Source of the DNA: Mitsuaria sp. 7
GTDB taxonomy: Bacteria; Pseudomonadota; Gammaproteobacteria; Burkholderiales; Burkholderiaceae_C
Length of the DNA stretch: 64,000 nt
Reading direction: 5' to 3'
Assembly (NCBI RefSeq): GCF_001653795.1
Contig: NZ_CP011514.1
Span: 1,844,976 to 1,908,975, forward strand
Both the position numbers and the translations under genes were made by a program. Positions within the stretch are counted from its first letter, which is position 1. The number at the start of each line of letters is the position of its first letter. Below the pieces are notes generated by a model. It ran no database searches. It was not told where the DNA came from and was given only the letters and a program-made list of their open reading frames with translations. Shown here one piece after another: positions 41,856 through 51,972 of this stretch.

Positions 41856-44800
41856 ATGCCGCTTCCGACGTCCTTTTCGCCCCCGATCCGTCCGCACCTC
41901 CTCGCCCTCGCCGCCCGTTCGACACTGATGGCGTTGACGGTGTTGCTGCCGCCGACCGCTCACGCGCAGTCGTCGACACCGTCCGAGCAGCCGCTCGCAC
42001 ATCTGCAGCACACGACCTGGACGCTGAAGGACGGCATGCCGGGCCCGGTGATGGCCATCGCGCAGACCACCGACGGCTACCTCTGGCTGGGCACCGGCGC
42101 GGGACTCTTCCGATTCGATGGCGTGCGCTTCGAGCGTTTCGATGCGATCGCCGGCCAGCCGCTGCCGAGTCGGCAGGTGCTGTCGCTTTTCGCGACGAAG
42201 GACAACGCGTTGTGGGTCGGCCTGCTCGACGGAGGCACCGCGTTGGTCCGCCAGGGCCGCGTCCTTCACCTCGATCCTGCGGGCGGACATTTCGCGACCT
42301 CGACCCGCGCCTTCGCCCGGCAACCCGACGGCACGCTGTGGACCGCCACCGGTCGATCCCTGCTCAAGCGCGAAGGCGATCGGTGGACGGCGATCGGCCC
42401 GGAGTCCGGTTACGACGACGGCACCGGACGCACCCCGCTGACGATGAAGGTCGACGTCGACGATCGCGGCAACGTCTGGGCCGTCACCGACCGCACCGTG
42501 TTCATCAAGACCGCCGCGAGCGCGCGTTTCGTCGCTACCGGGCAGCCCGCGCTCGGCCTTTCCCAGCTCGTCATCGCCACCGACGGTCGTGCGTGGGCCA
42601 ACGACATGTCCCCCGCCACCCGCGGCTTCGGTCCACTGCCCGTCCCCGGCGAACCCGCCGCTTCCGCGGCCGAACCGACCTATGGGGTGCCGAAGAGCTT
42701 CTTCATGCCGACCTTCGACCGGCAGGGCCTGCTCTGGTACGGCGCGCTGGACGGCATCAACCGCATGGACGTCTCCGGAACGCCGGCGGCAGCGGCCGCC
42801 AGCCGTCAGTTTCTCGGCATCGACAAAGGACTGTCCGGCGAACTCGTGATGCGCATCTTCCAGGACCGCGACGGCGCGATCTGGGTCGGCACCAACGGCG
42901 GGCTGGACCGCTTCCGCGGGGCCGGCGTCGACCGTGTCGATCTGGCGTCCCGAAGCGCCAGCATCGCCATGTCGACCGACGACCGCGGCAATCTCTGGAT
43001 CGCGTCCGGCAACACGCTGCAGCGCCGCGCATCGGGAAGCGCGACGTTCGAGCAACTCCCGGTCGACCCGCGGATGGAGACTTTCACCAGCGTGCTGGTC
43101 GACAGTCGCGGACAGCTTTGGGCCGGAGGACGCACGGGCTTGTGGCGACAGGAAGGGGGCCGCTTCGTCCCGCTGCCCACACCCGATGGTCAACCATGGA
43201 TGGCCGCGGTCTTCGAGGTCACGGAGGACGCCGACGGCGCGATCTGGTTCTGCGGCAATCGCTATGGCCTGATGCGTTATGCCGACGGCCAGGTCATCCG
43301 ACTTTTCGGCGCCGAGGGCTTTCCGCGCAAGGGGCCCAATGCGATCGCCCGGGATGCGCGGGACCGGATCTGGGTCGGCTATGGCGACGGCTCGCTGTTC
43401 CGCCGCGAGGGCGGGAAGACCCTCGCACTGACGCCCGCCGACGGCCTCAAGATCGGTTCGATCAAGGTCATCGCGCCCAAGGGCGACCATCTGTGGGTCG
43501 GCGGCGAACGCGGCGTTCAGCTCGTGTCCGCGCCCGGTCTGCCGACGCTGCGGCTGGCCGACCCCGACGCGCTGGACGGTGTGTCCGGGATCGTCGAGAC
43601 GCCCGACGGCGAGCTGTGGCTGAACGGCGCCAACGGGATCACCCGGCTGACCGCCGACGAGGTCCGACGCGCGTTGCTTCCTGCCGGCGCCGACACGTCA
43701 CGTCCCTCAGGGCGGCGCTTCGATCTGATCGACGGCCTCTCCGGTCGCGCCGAGCAGTCCTGGCCGTTGCGCACGGCCGCGCGCACGCCGGACGGCGTCC
43801 TCTGGTTCTCGCTCAGCAACGGCCTGGTGCGCATCGATCCGACGCGCTTGCCCAAGGGAGAACCTGTGCCGCCGCCCGTCGAGGTGCAAGGTCTCTTCGT
43901 GCGTGGCGAGACCACGCCGGTCGGTGGAGTCCGTGGAACGGGCGGCGCCAGCGCCAATGGAGACGGACTCGGCGACAACGGCCGGCAACACCTGTCCCCC
44001 GGCACGCGGGACCTGGAGATCACCTACACGGCGATCAGCCTCGCCCAGCCGGAGCGCACGCGATTCCGGTACCGGCTGATCGGACAGGATCGCGGCTGGC
44101 AGGACGCAGGCACGCGGCGCCGGGCGTTCTACACCAACCTCGGTCCGGGCGAGTACGACTTCCACGTGGAGGCGTCCCAGGACGGCGGGCCATGGAGCGC
44201 CACGCCCGCGACGCTGCACTTCGAGATCGCGCCGACCCTGACCCAGAGCGCGTGGTTCCGCGCGGCCGCCGTGCTGGTGGGCCTGGCGACGCTGGGCGCG
44301 CTGGCCGCGCTGCGCGCGCGACAGCGTCGCCTGCACGAGCAGGAGCGTCTCGCCGCCCGCGTGCAGGAGCGCGAGCGCATCGCCCGGGACCTGCACGACA
44401 CGCTGCTGCAGGGCGTGTACGGGTTGATCCTGCGCTTTGAAGCCATCGCGCGCCGGCTGCCCGGCACGGAGCGCGCGGCGATGGAACGCGTGCTGACCGA
44501 CGCGGATGCGCTGCTCGTCGAGGGCCGCGATCGCGTCACCGACCTGCGCCTGCCGCCGCCCGATGCCAACCTGCTCGAGCACACGCTGGAGGCGCTCGGG
44601 CGCGAACTCTCGCACACGCATGGCGCCGCCTTCGCGCTGTCCGTCGAGGGCAGGCCGCGTCCGCTGGTGCCGACGCTGTCGGCCTCGATCTGCCTGATCT
44701 CGCGCGAGGCGATCTTCAACGCGTTCCAGCACGCGCAGGCCGGGCAGATCGAAGTCACGCTCCACTACGAGGCCGCGCGCTTCGCACTCTTCATCCGCGA

Positions 44801-45041
44801 TGACGGCGTCGGCGTGCCCGACGACGTGCAGGAACGCGGCGGACGGGCGGGCCACTGGGGCCTGTCGGGCATGCGCGAACGCGCCGAGCTGGCCGGTGTC
44901 GCCTATCGGCTAACGTCCCACGTCGGCAGGGGGACGGAGATCGAGCTGTCCGCGCCCGCCGCGCGAGCGTACGACCCGTCCGGCGAGGCCACGTCCCTCA
45001 AGACGGGCGCGCCGTGGTGGCGTCGGGCGCGTCGCGTTTGA
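41856..45041 (+). CDS. two-component propeller sensor histidine kinase
   Basis: A 1061-residue kinase. Signal peptide (cut near HAQS), then about 700 residues of Reg_prop beta-propeller repeats (TTDGYLWLGTGAGLFRFDG, DRDGAIWVGTNGGLDRF). A Y_Y_Y domain follows (YRLIGQDRGWQDAG), then one transmembrane helix and a HisKA_3 kinase with H847 in ERERIARDLHDTLLQG. The HATPase part has DDGVGVPDD and GHWGLSGMRERAELAG. Such sensors usually bind polysaccharide breakdown products and pair with a NarL/FixJ regulator. None is adjacent. Ends 1 bp before the convergent RND stop. Confidence 0.93.
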   Translation: MPLPTSFSPPIRPHLLALAARSTLMALTVLLPPTAHAQSSTPSEQPLAHLQHTTWTLKDGMPGPVMAIAQTTDGYLWLGTGAGLFRFDGVRFERFDAIAGQPLPSRQVLSLFATKDNALWVGLLDGGTALVRQGRVLHLDPAGGHFATSTRAFARQPDGTLWTATGRSLLKREGDRWTAIGPESGYDDGTGRTPLTMKVDVDDRGNVWAVTDRTVFIKTAASARFVATGQPALGLSQLVIATDGRAWANDMSPATRGFGPLPVPGEPAASAAEPTYGVPKSFFMPTFDRQGLLWYGALDGINRMDVSGTPAAAAASRQFLGIDKGLSGELVMRIFQDRDGAIWVGTNGGLDRFRGAGVDRVDLASRSASIAMSTDDRGNLWIASGNTLQRRASGSATFEQLPVDPRMETFTSVLVDSRGQLWAGGRTGLWRQEGGRFVPLPTPDGQPWMAAVFEVTEDADGAIWFCGNRYGLMRYADGQVIRLFGAEGFPRKGPNAIARDARDRIWVGYGDGSLFRREGGKTLALTPADGLKIGSIKVIAPKGDHLWVGGERGVQLVSAPGLPTLRLADPDALDGVSGIVETPDGELWLNGANGITRLTADEVRRALLPAGADTSRPSGRRFDLIDGLSGRAEQSWPLRTAARTPDGVLWFSLSNGLVRIDPTRLPKGEPVPPPVEVQGLFVRGETTPVGGVRGTGGASANGDGLGDNGRQHLSPGTRDLEITYTAISLAQPERTRFRYRLIGQDRGWQDAGTRRRAFYTNLGPGEYDFHVEASQDGGPWSATPATLHFEIAPTLTQSAWFRAAAVLVGLATLGALAALRARQRRLHEQERLAARVQERERIARDLHDTLLQGVYGLILRFEAIARRLPGTERAAMERVLTDADALLVEGRDRVTDLRLPPPDANLLEHTLEALGRELSHTHGAAFALSVEGRPRPLVPTLSASICLISREAIFNAFQHAQAGQIEVTLHYEAARFALFIRDDGVGVPDDVQERGGRAGHWGLSGMRERAELAGVAYRLTSHVGRGTEIELSAPAARAYDPSGEATSLKTGAPWWRRARRV

Positions 45042-48000
45042 TCAATCGTCCCCCGCACCCAGCACGGCCTCGTGGTGCGCGACCGGGCGGCCCCGGTTGA
45101 TCAGGCCGGCGATCAGCCACCACACGAAGATCAGCCCGGTGAGGAAACCGACGATCACCGCCAGCTCGACGAGCCGGTTGATCGCCATCGCGCCCACCTT
45201 GCCCCAGCCGTCGCCCGCCTTCGCCACGCGGGCGCGCTGCTTGTCGCGGAACATCTCGATGCTGTCGTAGAAGCTCGGCACCATCAGCAGCGTCAGGAAG
45301 GTCGACGTGATCGTGCCGCCGATGATCGCCACCGCCATCGGGCGGTAGAACTCGCCGCCCTCGCCGATGCCCACCGCCACCGGCAGCATGCCGGCGATCA
45401 GCGCGAAGGTCGTCATCAGGATGGGCCGGAAGCGCTTGCGGCCCGCGTGCATCAGCGCCTCCTCGCGCGGCACGCCCGCCGCCTCCTCCTGGCGCGCGGC
45501 GTCCAGCAGCAGGATCGCGTTCTTCGCCACCAGGCCGGCCAGCATGATGATGCCGATGAAGCTCATCAGGTTCAGCGTGCCCTTGGTCAGCAGCAAGGCC
45601 ACCACCACGCCGATCAGCGAGAGCGGCAACGACAGCATCACGCCCATCGGCGCCGTGAAGCTGCCGAACTGCATGACCAGGATGAGGTACATCAGGCCGA
45701 TGCCCGAGACCAGCGCGATGCCCATCGCGCTGAACACCTCCTGCTGGTCCTTCGCCGCGCCGGCCAGTTCGATGCCGTACCCCGGCGGGAAGTTGATGGC
45801 CTTGGCCAGCTTCAGCGCGTCGCTGGTGACCTCGCCGGGCGAGCGGCCGTGCGCGTTGGCCGACACCGCGATCATCCGCTTGCCGTCCGCGTGCTGGATC
45901 TTGGCCGGGCCCTTGCCCATGGTCACCGTCGCGATCTGCTCCAGCGGCACCATCACGCCGGCACCGGTCACCGCGATCGGCAGGCGCTCGATGTTGCTAG
46001 CGTCCACCCGGTCCTCCGGCGCCAGCCGCACCGCCACATCACGCGTCTCGCTGCTCGGGTCGATCCAGTCGCCGACCTCCACGCCGGCGAAGGCCACGCG
46101 CAGCGAGTTCGCCGCGTCGCCGACCGAGATCCCCAGCGTGTTGGCCAGGCCGCGGTTGAGCTCGATCTGCAGCTCGTTCTGCGGATCCTGCTCCGACAGG
46201 CCCACGTCCACCGCGCCCGGCACGCGGCGCAGCTTCTCCATGTAGTCGGTGGTGATCTCCATCAGCTTGCGCGAGTCCGCGCCCGAGAACCGGATCTGCA
46301 CCGGCTTCTGCGCGCCGTTGTTCAGGTCGTCGAGCACCACGTACTCCGCCCCCACCAGCCGCGACACGCGCGTGCGCAGGTCGGCCGCGATCTCCGCCGC
46401 GCTGCGCTTGCGCTTGGTGCTCTTGCCCAGGTCCACGTAGACACGGCCGCCGCTGGCGTTGACGCTCTCGTTGGTGGCCACGGTCTCGGGGATCTCACGC
46501 GCCAGCGCGGACGCGGCGCCCATCTTCAGCCGCGCGTACTCCAGGCTGGACGAGGCCGGCGTGCGGACCTCGATCGCGATGGTCCCGGAGTCCGAAGCCG
46601 GCAGGAAACTCGTGCCGCCCAGCGTGCCCTGCAGGAAGATCGCCAGCGCGAAGCTCAGCACCGCGAACACGGCCATCCACCGGCGGTGGTGCAGCGCCCA
46701 CGCGATCACGTGGCCATAGCCGTCGGCCTGCCGGTCGAACCATTCATTGAAGCCCTGCAGCTTCTTCGAGATGCCGGTCTTGGGCGCCTCATGGTGTCCC
46801 GGAGGGTCGCCCCAGAACGCCGACAGCATCGGGTCCAGCGTGAACGAGATGAAAAGCGAGACCAGCACGGAGGCGACCACCGTCAGCCCGAAGGGCCGGA
46901 ACCACTCGCCCGACACGCCCGGCATGAAGGCCACCGGGATGAACACGGCCACGATGGAGAAGGTCGTCGCCGCGACGGCCAGGCCGATCTCGGCCGTGCC
47001 CTTCAGCGCGGCGGTGCGGCGGTCGGCGCCGCGCTCCATGTGGCGCACGATGTTCTCGCGCACCACGATCGCGTCGTCGATCAGCACCCCGATCGCCAGC
47101 GACAGGCCCAGCAGGCTCATGAAGTTCAGCGTGAAGCCGCACAGCCAGACGGCGATGAAGGCCGCGATCACCGAGGTCGGCAGCGACAGCGCCGTGATCA
47201 TCGTCGAGCGCCAGGAGTTCAGGAACACGTAGACGACGAAGATGGTCAGGCCCGCGCCGAACACCAGCGCGTGGATCACGTTGTTCAGGCTGTCCTGCGC
47301 GTCCTGCCCGCCGTCCTGCACGACCTCGAGCTTGGTGCCCTTGGGCAGCGTCTTGTCGATCTCCTCGACCAGCTTGCGGACTTCCTTGGCCACGCTCACC
47401 GTCGAGGCGTCGCGCGAGCGCGTCACCATGATGCCGACGTTCGGATGGCCGTTGCGCACCGACAGGCCGGTCTGCTCCGCGAAGCCGTCCTGCACCGTAG
47501 CCACCTGGCCCAGGCGGATGAGCTCGCTGCCCGAGCGTTTCACGACGATCTGGTTGAAATCGGCCGGCGACTCGATGCGGCCCAGCAGCCGGATGCTCTG
47601 GTCTTCCAGCTGCCCGCGGACCTTGCCCACCGGCGCCGTCGTGTTCTGCATGCGCAGCGCGTTGACGACCTCGGTCACCGAGACGTTGAACTCGCGCAGC
47701 TTCTGCGCGTTCAGCAACACCGACAGCTCACGCTTGAGCGAGCCGTTCACGGTCACCGTCGCCGCACCGGGGATGGCACGGAAACGGTCGGCGAACTGGT
47801 CCTCCGCCATCCGCGAGATCTCGGCATGCGACTGCGTGCTGGACGAGAGCGCCAGCTGCATGATCGGCTGCGCCGACGGATCGACGCGCTGCAGCACGGG
47901 CTCGCGCATCTCGGTCGGCAGCTTGTGGCGGACCGCGGCGATCGCGTTGCGGACCTCGTCGGCCGCCTCGATCATGTTCTTGTCGAAGTTGAAGAACAGC

Positions 48001-48275
48001 AGCAGCTGGGCCGAACCCTCGCCGGAGGTCGAGCGGACCTCGTTCACGCCGGAGATGCTCTGCAGCGACTTCTCGATGCGGTTGACGATCTCGCGCTCGG
48101 AGGTCTCCGGCGACGCGCCCGGATAACTGATGCTGACCACCAGCAGCGGCAGGTCGACGTCGGGGCGCTCGTTGACGCGCAGCTTGGACAGGGCCAGCAG
48201 GCCCAGGGCCATCAAGCCGATGATGATCACGATCATCGCGATCGGCTTCTTGACCGAGAAATTGGAAAGGAACAT
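45042..48275 (-). CDS. RND efflux permease (HAE1/MdtBC-like)
   Basis: A 1077-residue inner-membrane proton antiporter subunit. Family start FLSNFSVKKPIAMIVIIIGLMALG, pore-domain signatures GASPETSEREIVNRIE and the TM4 acid pair in IGVLIDDAIVVRENI (Asp-Asp). The TM10 lysine region is GLVAKNAILLLD. About 12 TM helices and two periplasmic loops fit the class. It lies 20 bp downstream of its adaptor gene, with GGAG before the start. No outer-membrane channel gene follows, so an unlinked TolC/OprM is presumably used. Substrate unknown. Confidence 0.95.
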   Translation of the reverse strand: MFLSNFSVKKPIAMIVIIIGLMALGLLALSKLRVNERPDVDLPLLVVSISYPGASPETSEREIVNRIEKSLQSISGVNEVRSTSGEGSAQLLLFFNFDKNMIEAADEVRNAIAAVRHKLPTEMREPVLQRVDPSAQPIMQLALSSSTQSHAEISRMAEDQFADRFRAIPGAATVTVNGSLKRELSVLLNAQKLREFNVSVTEVVNALRMQNTTAPVGKVRGQLEDQSIRLLGRIESPADFNQIVVKRSGSELIRLGQVATVQDGFAEQTGLSVRNGHPNVGIMVTRSRDASTVSVAKEVRKLVEEIDKTLPKGTKLEVVQDGGQDAQDSLNNVIHALVFGAGLTIFVVYVFLNSWRSTMITALSLPTSVIAAFIAVWLCGFTLNFMSLLGLSLAIGVLIDDAIVVRENIVRHMERGADRRTAALKGTAEIGLAVAATTFSIVAVFIPVAFMPGVSGEWFRPFGLTVVASVLVSLFISFTLDPMLSAFWGDPPGHHEAPKTGISKKLQGFNEWFDRQADGYGHVIAWALHHRRWMAVFAVLSFALAIFLQGTLGGTSFLPASDSGTIAIEVRTPASSSLEYARLKMGAASALAREIPETVATNESVNASGGRVYVDLGKSTKRKRSAAEIAADLRTRVSRLVGAEYVVLDDLNNGAQKPVQIRFSGADSRKLMEITTDYMEKLRRVPGAVDVGLSEQDPQNELQIELNRGLANTLGISVGDAANSLRVAFAGVEVGDWIDPSSETRDVAVRLAPEDRVDASNIERLPIAVTGAGVMVPLEQIATVTMGKGPAKIQHADGKRMIAVSANAHGRSPGEVTSDALKLAKAINFPPGYGIELAGAAKDQQEVFSAMGIALVSGIGLMYLILVMQFGSFTAPMGVMLSLPLSLIGVVVALLLTKGTLNLMSFIGIIMLAGLVAKNAILLLDAARQEEAAGVPREEALMHAGRKRFRPILMTTFALIAGMLPVAVGIGEGGEFYRPMAVAIIGGTITSTFLTLLMVPSFYDSIEMFRDKQRARVAKAGDGWGKVGAMAINRLVELAVIVGFLTGLIFVWWLIAGLINRGRPVAHHEAVLGAGDD

Positions 48276-48295
48276 GGTTCAGGCTCCTGTGCGCA

Positions 48296-49540
48296 TCACT
48301 GGGCCGACGCGGCCGAAGCCACCGGCAGCACCGGCAGCGGCGCGGCGGTCGAGCCCGACGTCGTCGACCCTGCCGCGGGCGCGCCGCTGGGGTTGGTCAA
48401 GCCGGTCGCCGGGCTGGTGGTCCCTGCGGCGGAGACCGCGGTCTTGCTCAACTCGACGCGTTGACCGTCGATCAGCGTGCTGGTCGGGCTGCGCAGGATG
48501 CGATCGCCCTGCTTGATCCCGCCGGTCACCACATACAGGCCCTGCCGGTCATCCCGGGCCCCCAGGTTCACGGAGGTCTTCGCGACCTTGCCACCGTCCA
48601 GCCGCCAGACGAAGGACTTGTCGCCCTCCCGCACCAGCGCGCTGTCCGCGACCATCAACGCCGAGACGCTGTTGGTCTGCACGCGCCCTTCGGCGTAGAG
48701 GCCGGCCACGCCGGGCTGCTGCGCGCCGGCGAAGTCGACCAGCACCTCGACCTGGCGCGTGTTGGCGTTGGCGGCCTGCGCGATGCGGCGCACCTTGCCC
48801 TGGAAGTCGACCTGCGGGTAGCCGTTGACGCGGAAGTAGACCGTCTGCGCGAGCTTGAGCTCGGACATGCGGTCGGCGGAGACCAGACCTTCGAAACGCA
48901 TGGACGCCGGGTCCATCACCTTGATCAGTTCCTTGCCGATCTGCGCGGAGTCGCCCGGCGAGACCTTGCGGTCGCTGACGACGCCGTCGAACGGCGCGCG
49001 CACCTCGGTACGCTGCTGTTGCTGGCGCGCCGTGGCCACGCGGGCGCGGGCGGCGACCAGGTCGCTCTGCGCGTTGTTGCGTCGGATCTCGGCGTCTTCC
49101 ATCGCCTGGATGGAACTCATGCCCTGCGCCTGCAAGGTCTTCAGACGCTGGTATTGGCGCTCGGCCTGCTCGAAGCTCTGCGAGGACGCGCGGGCGGACT
49201 CGTCGGCGGACTGGACCGTGTCACGGATGGCCGTGTCGTCCAGGCGCACCAGCAGGTCGCCGCGCTTCACGCGCTCGCCGTTCTCCTTGTAGACCTGCAG
49301 CACGATGGCCTGCAGTTCGGCGCGCAGGTCGGCGCGGCGCTCCGGCTGGATGGAACCGGTGATCACCGGGCCGCTGGCATAGGCGCTCACGCCCAGGGTC
49401 TGGACGTCCTCGTTGGCCACCAGCAGGCTGGGCGCGCTGGCTGCCTCGGCCGCAGGCGACGCCTTCTTGTCGGGAGAGGACTTGCCGCAACCGGCAAGCA
49501 GGGATGCAACGACAAGGGCGATCAGCGACAGACGCAGCAT
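48296..49540 (-). CDS. RND efflux periplasmic adaptor (MFP) lipoprotein
   Basis: A 414-residue adaptor. Lipobox LLAGC near residue 18 anchors it to the inner membrane. Lipoyl half-motifs flank a coiled-coil hairpin of about 100 residues (ERVKRGDLLVRLDDTAI, then RAPFDGVVSDRKVSPGDSAQIG), followed by the beta-barrel. The Ala/Ser/Pro/Thr tail of about 45 residues is longer than usual. Same operon as the permease. Confidence 0.93.
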   Translation of the reverse strand: MLRLSLIALVVASLLAGCGKSSPDKKASPAAEAASAPSLLVANEDVQTLGVSAYASGPVITGSIQPERRADLRAELQAIVLQVYKENGERVKRGDLLVRLDDTAIRDTVQSADESARASSQSFEQAERQYQRLKTLQAQGMSSIQAMEDAEIRRNNAQSDLVAARARVATARQQQQRTEVRAPFDGVVSDRKVSPGDSAQIGKELIKVMDPASMRFEGLVSADRMSELKLAQTVYFRVNGYPQVDFQGKVRRIAQAANANTRQVEVLVDFAGAQQPGVAGLYAEGRVQTNSVSALMVADSALVREGDKSFVWRLDGGKVAKTSVNLGARDDRQGLYVVTGGIKQGDRILRSPTSTLIDGQRVELSKTAVSAAGTTSPATGLTNPSGAPAAGSTTSGSTAAPLPVLPVASAASAQ

Positions 49541-49953
49541 GAAGCGGGCTCCGGGGGAACGTGGCAGGTGGCGTAAAGATGTGTCCTTCGTGCGAAACCC
49601 GCAAAAAGGCGCGCTAGCTTAACTTCAATGACCCTGCATGCAGGTGGTCACGCCCTGCAGTTCATCCCAGGGAAACAGCGCTTCGTCGCGCCGCCGGCCA
49701 CGCCCCCCGGCATTGCCGGTTTGGTTACGTCAGGTTTCATCGACCTGGACATCCCCACGCCCCAACTGAGCGCGTGGCTCGCCCCACCTTCGCCCCGACT
49801 GTTCGTGCAGCGTCAACACCGCGCATGGAATTGCGCACACCTTTGCTATTGACGCACCGTACATCCCACGATCTCGGGGGAAATCCCGCTCTATTGCTGA
49901 ATGTTAAGAAATAGACTCCGGACGTTATTTATCCTTTTTGCCGATTCGACGTC
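49541..49953. other. divergent intergenic region, adaptor / glycosyltransferase
   Basis: About 410 bp. The last 80 bp before the glycosyltransferase are AT-rich (TGTTAAGAAATAGACTC and TATTTATCC), a likely promoter zone. A 74-codon frame in the middle has no conserved features and no ribosome site. Nothing else is supported. Confidence 0.4.
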
Positions 49954-51030
49954 ATGCGCGCACTTTCCATCGTCCATGTGGTCTTCTCGTCTCGCATCGC
50001 CGGTGGCGAGCATCATTGCGTCGACCTGGCCAACGCCCAGGCGGCGCTGGGCCACACGGTCCACGTGATCGGGCCGGCGGGATCGGCTGTCCGCCATGCG
50101 CTGGACCAGCGCGTGAGCTACCACGGCCTGCGCCTGCCGCTGCTGCGAGGCGCGCGCGTGCGCCGCCTGGCCGCGAAGCTGGGCGCGGACGTCGTCCATG
50201 GTCACCTGGGCCCCGCCTGCAAGGCGGTGGCGGCGGCCAAGCAGAGCGCGCGGGTGGGCACGCTGCATGTCGGGTACAAGACGCATCACCATGCGCGGAT
50301 GGACGCGCTGGTGTGCGTCAACTCGGCGCAGGTCGATCACCTGAAGGAATTCGGCGGCATGCATCGCGTCATCTACAACTGGGCCCCGGAACGCAGCCCC
50401 GGCTCCTGCGCCGCGAAGGCGCCGTCGGGTTCCTTGCGCATGGAGCTCGGCATCCCCCACGCCGCGCCGGTGATCGGCTGCGTCGGCCGGCTGCACGCGG
50501 CCAAGGGCATGCACACCCTGATCCAGGCCTTCCAGCAGCACGCCCCGTCGACCGCCCATCTCGTCCTGATCGGCGAAGGCCCGCAGCGCGCCGAACTGGA
50601 GGCGCTGCGCGGCGACGACAAACGCATCCACCTGCTCGGCTTCCGATGGAATGTGGACGAACTGCTCGGCGAGATGGACCTGTACGTCTCCTCGTCGCGC
50701 GAGGAGCAGTTCCCGCTGGCCATCCTCGAAGCCATGCGTGCCCGCCTGCCGATCGTCGCGACCGCCACGCTGGGCGCGCGCGAGATGCTGGACCCGGCTC
50801 AATCGACCATCGTGCCGATCGATGACGCGACCGCCATGGGCCAGGCGGTCGCCGCCGCGCTCGCGCAACGGCAGCGCGACAACCGGCGTCCGGTCGACTA
50901 CGACATGCAGCGCTACGACCGCTCCAGCGCCGTGCGCGCCACGCTGGGCCTCTACCAGGACGTGCTGACGCGCCAGGGCGCGCGCGAGCACGACCTGGCC
51001 GGCCTGAGCGTGGAAGACGTCCGGGGTTGA
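49954..51030 (+). CDS. GT4-type glycosyltransferase
   Basis: A 358-residue GT-B enzyme of family GT4. Opening LSIVHVVFSSRIAGGEHHCVDLANAQAALG has the GG.E acceptor-loop pattern. The C-terminal donor site shows IGCVGRLHAAKGMHTLIQAF and the EX7E-type motif SREEQFPLAILEAMRARLPIVAT. Donor and acceptor are unknown. Its stop overlaps the next gene's ATG (TGATG), so the two act together in glycan or exopolysaccharide assembly. The local AT-rich promoter suggests a separate transcriptional start. Confidence 0.9.
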   Translation: MRALSIVHVVFSSRIAGGEHHCVDLANAQAALGHTVHVIGPAGSAVRHALDQRVSYHGLRLPLLRGARVRRLAAKLGADVVHGHLGPACKAVAAAKQSARVGTLHVGYKTHHHARMDALVCVNSAQVDHLKEFGGMHRVIYNWAPERSPGSCAAKAPSGSLRMELGIPHAAPVIGCVGRLHAAKGMHTLIQAFQQHAPSTAHLVLIGEGPQRAELEALRGDDKRIHLLGFRWNVDELLGEMDLYVSSSREEQFPLAILEAMRARLPIVATATLGAREMLDPAQSTIVPIDDATAMGQAVAAALAQRQRDNRRPVDYDMQRYDRSSAVRATLGLYQDVLTRQGAREHDLAGLSVEDVRG

Positions 51031-51965
51031 TGTCCATGGTCAAGCGACCGAAGTCGGACTTCTGGACCGTCGGCGTCGTTCCCGAGCGCATCGATCTGCT
51101 CAGCCCCGAGCGGCTGCTCGAACTGCGGGACCGCATCGTCTGGATGCCCGAGGCCGGTGACTGGCGTTACTACGCCGATCCCTTCGCCTTGCGCGACGGC
51201 GACGCCTTGCATGTCTTCGTCGAGAACTTCGACTACCGCACCAAGCGGGCCGATCTGCAGCGCCTCACGCTGAACCTCAGCGACGGCGCCTGGAGCGCGC
51301 CCAGGCCGGTGCTGCAGACGCCTTTCCATCTGTCCTACCCCTTCGTCTTCGAGCACGAAGGACAGGTGTGGATGGTCCCCGAATCGAGCCAGGCCGAGGA
51401 AGTCGCGCTCTACCGCGCCGTCGACGGCGCCGAGCGCTGGGAACGGTGGGAGCGGGTCTGCGCGCTGCTTCCGGGCGTGCGCGCGGTCGACGCCTCGCTG
51501 GTGCGGCACGATGGGATGTGGTGGATGTTCTATGCGGTCATCGGCCCGGACAAGCGCGACCAGCGCGAGTTGCATGTCGCCCACGCCGAGTCGCTGCAGG
51601 GTCCCTGGACACCGCATCGCACGAATCCGGTGAGGTCCGCGCACGACGGCGCGCGACCCGCAGGTACGCCCTTCGTCGGCGCGGACGGTCTCGTGACGTT
51701 GCCAGTGCAGGACAGCCGCAACGGCTACGGCGGCGCGACGCGCTGGGTGCGCTTCAGCCGCCTGACGCCGGAGGCCGTCGAGGTCCAGGCGCTGCCGGCG
51801 ACCTTCACCGGCGACCTCGCCCACCGCGACTTCGCCAGCGGCCTGCACACGATGTCCGCCTGCGGCGACGTCACGCTGATCGACGTGAAGCGCATCGACC
51901 GCTCGAGACACCGGCAATGGCTGGACTGGAAGCGCCGCGCGCGGCGGTGGTTCGGCAAGCGATGA
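51030..51965 (+). CDS. GINT1-N-like five-bladed propeller protein
   Basis: A 311-residue protein with the motif order WRYYADPFALRDGDALHVFVENFDYRT and HLSYPFVFEHEGQVWMVPESSQ. It then has DASLVRHDGMWWMFYA, as in the N-terminal domain of plant glucosamine inositolphosphorylceramide transferase and related GH43-like propellers. In bacteria it sits in polysaccharide loci. The enzymatic role is unproven. Start overlaps the GT4 stop; an alternative TTG lies one codon upstream. Confidence 0.75.
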   Translation: MSMVKRPKSDFWTVGVVPERIDLLSPERLLELRDRIVWMPEAGDWRYYADPFALRDGDALHVFVENFDYRTKRADLQRLTLNLSDGAWSAPRPVLQTPFHLSYPFVFEHEGQVWMVPESSQAEEVALYRAVDGAERWERWERVCALLPGVRAVDASLVRHDGMWWMFYAVIGPDKRDQRELHVAHAESLQGPWTPHRTNPVRSAHDGARPAGTPFVGADGLVTLPVQDSRNGYGGATRWVRFSRLTPEAVEVQALPATFTGDLAHRDFASGLHTMSACGDVTLIDVKRIDRSRHRQWLDWKRRARRWFGKR

Positions 51966-51972
51966 GGCGGCG

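Noticed and set aside
41421..43490. A long minus-strand extension of the small lipoprotein
   Set aside because: It runs antisense through the propeller kinase gene. Only the last 97 residues, starting at MIFVFDEL, have a lipobox and sit outside the kinase.
45072..48464. An open frame of over 1100 codons on the plus strand across the RND permease
   Set aside because: His/Arg/Gln-biased antisense sequence with no conserved motif. The minus-strand RND protein has all family signatures.
49628..49852. A 74-residue plus-strand frame in the adaptor/glycosyltransferase gap
   Set aside because: No ribosome site, no conserved feature, chance frame in GC-rich DNA.
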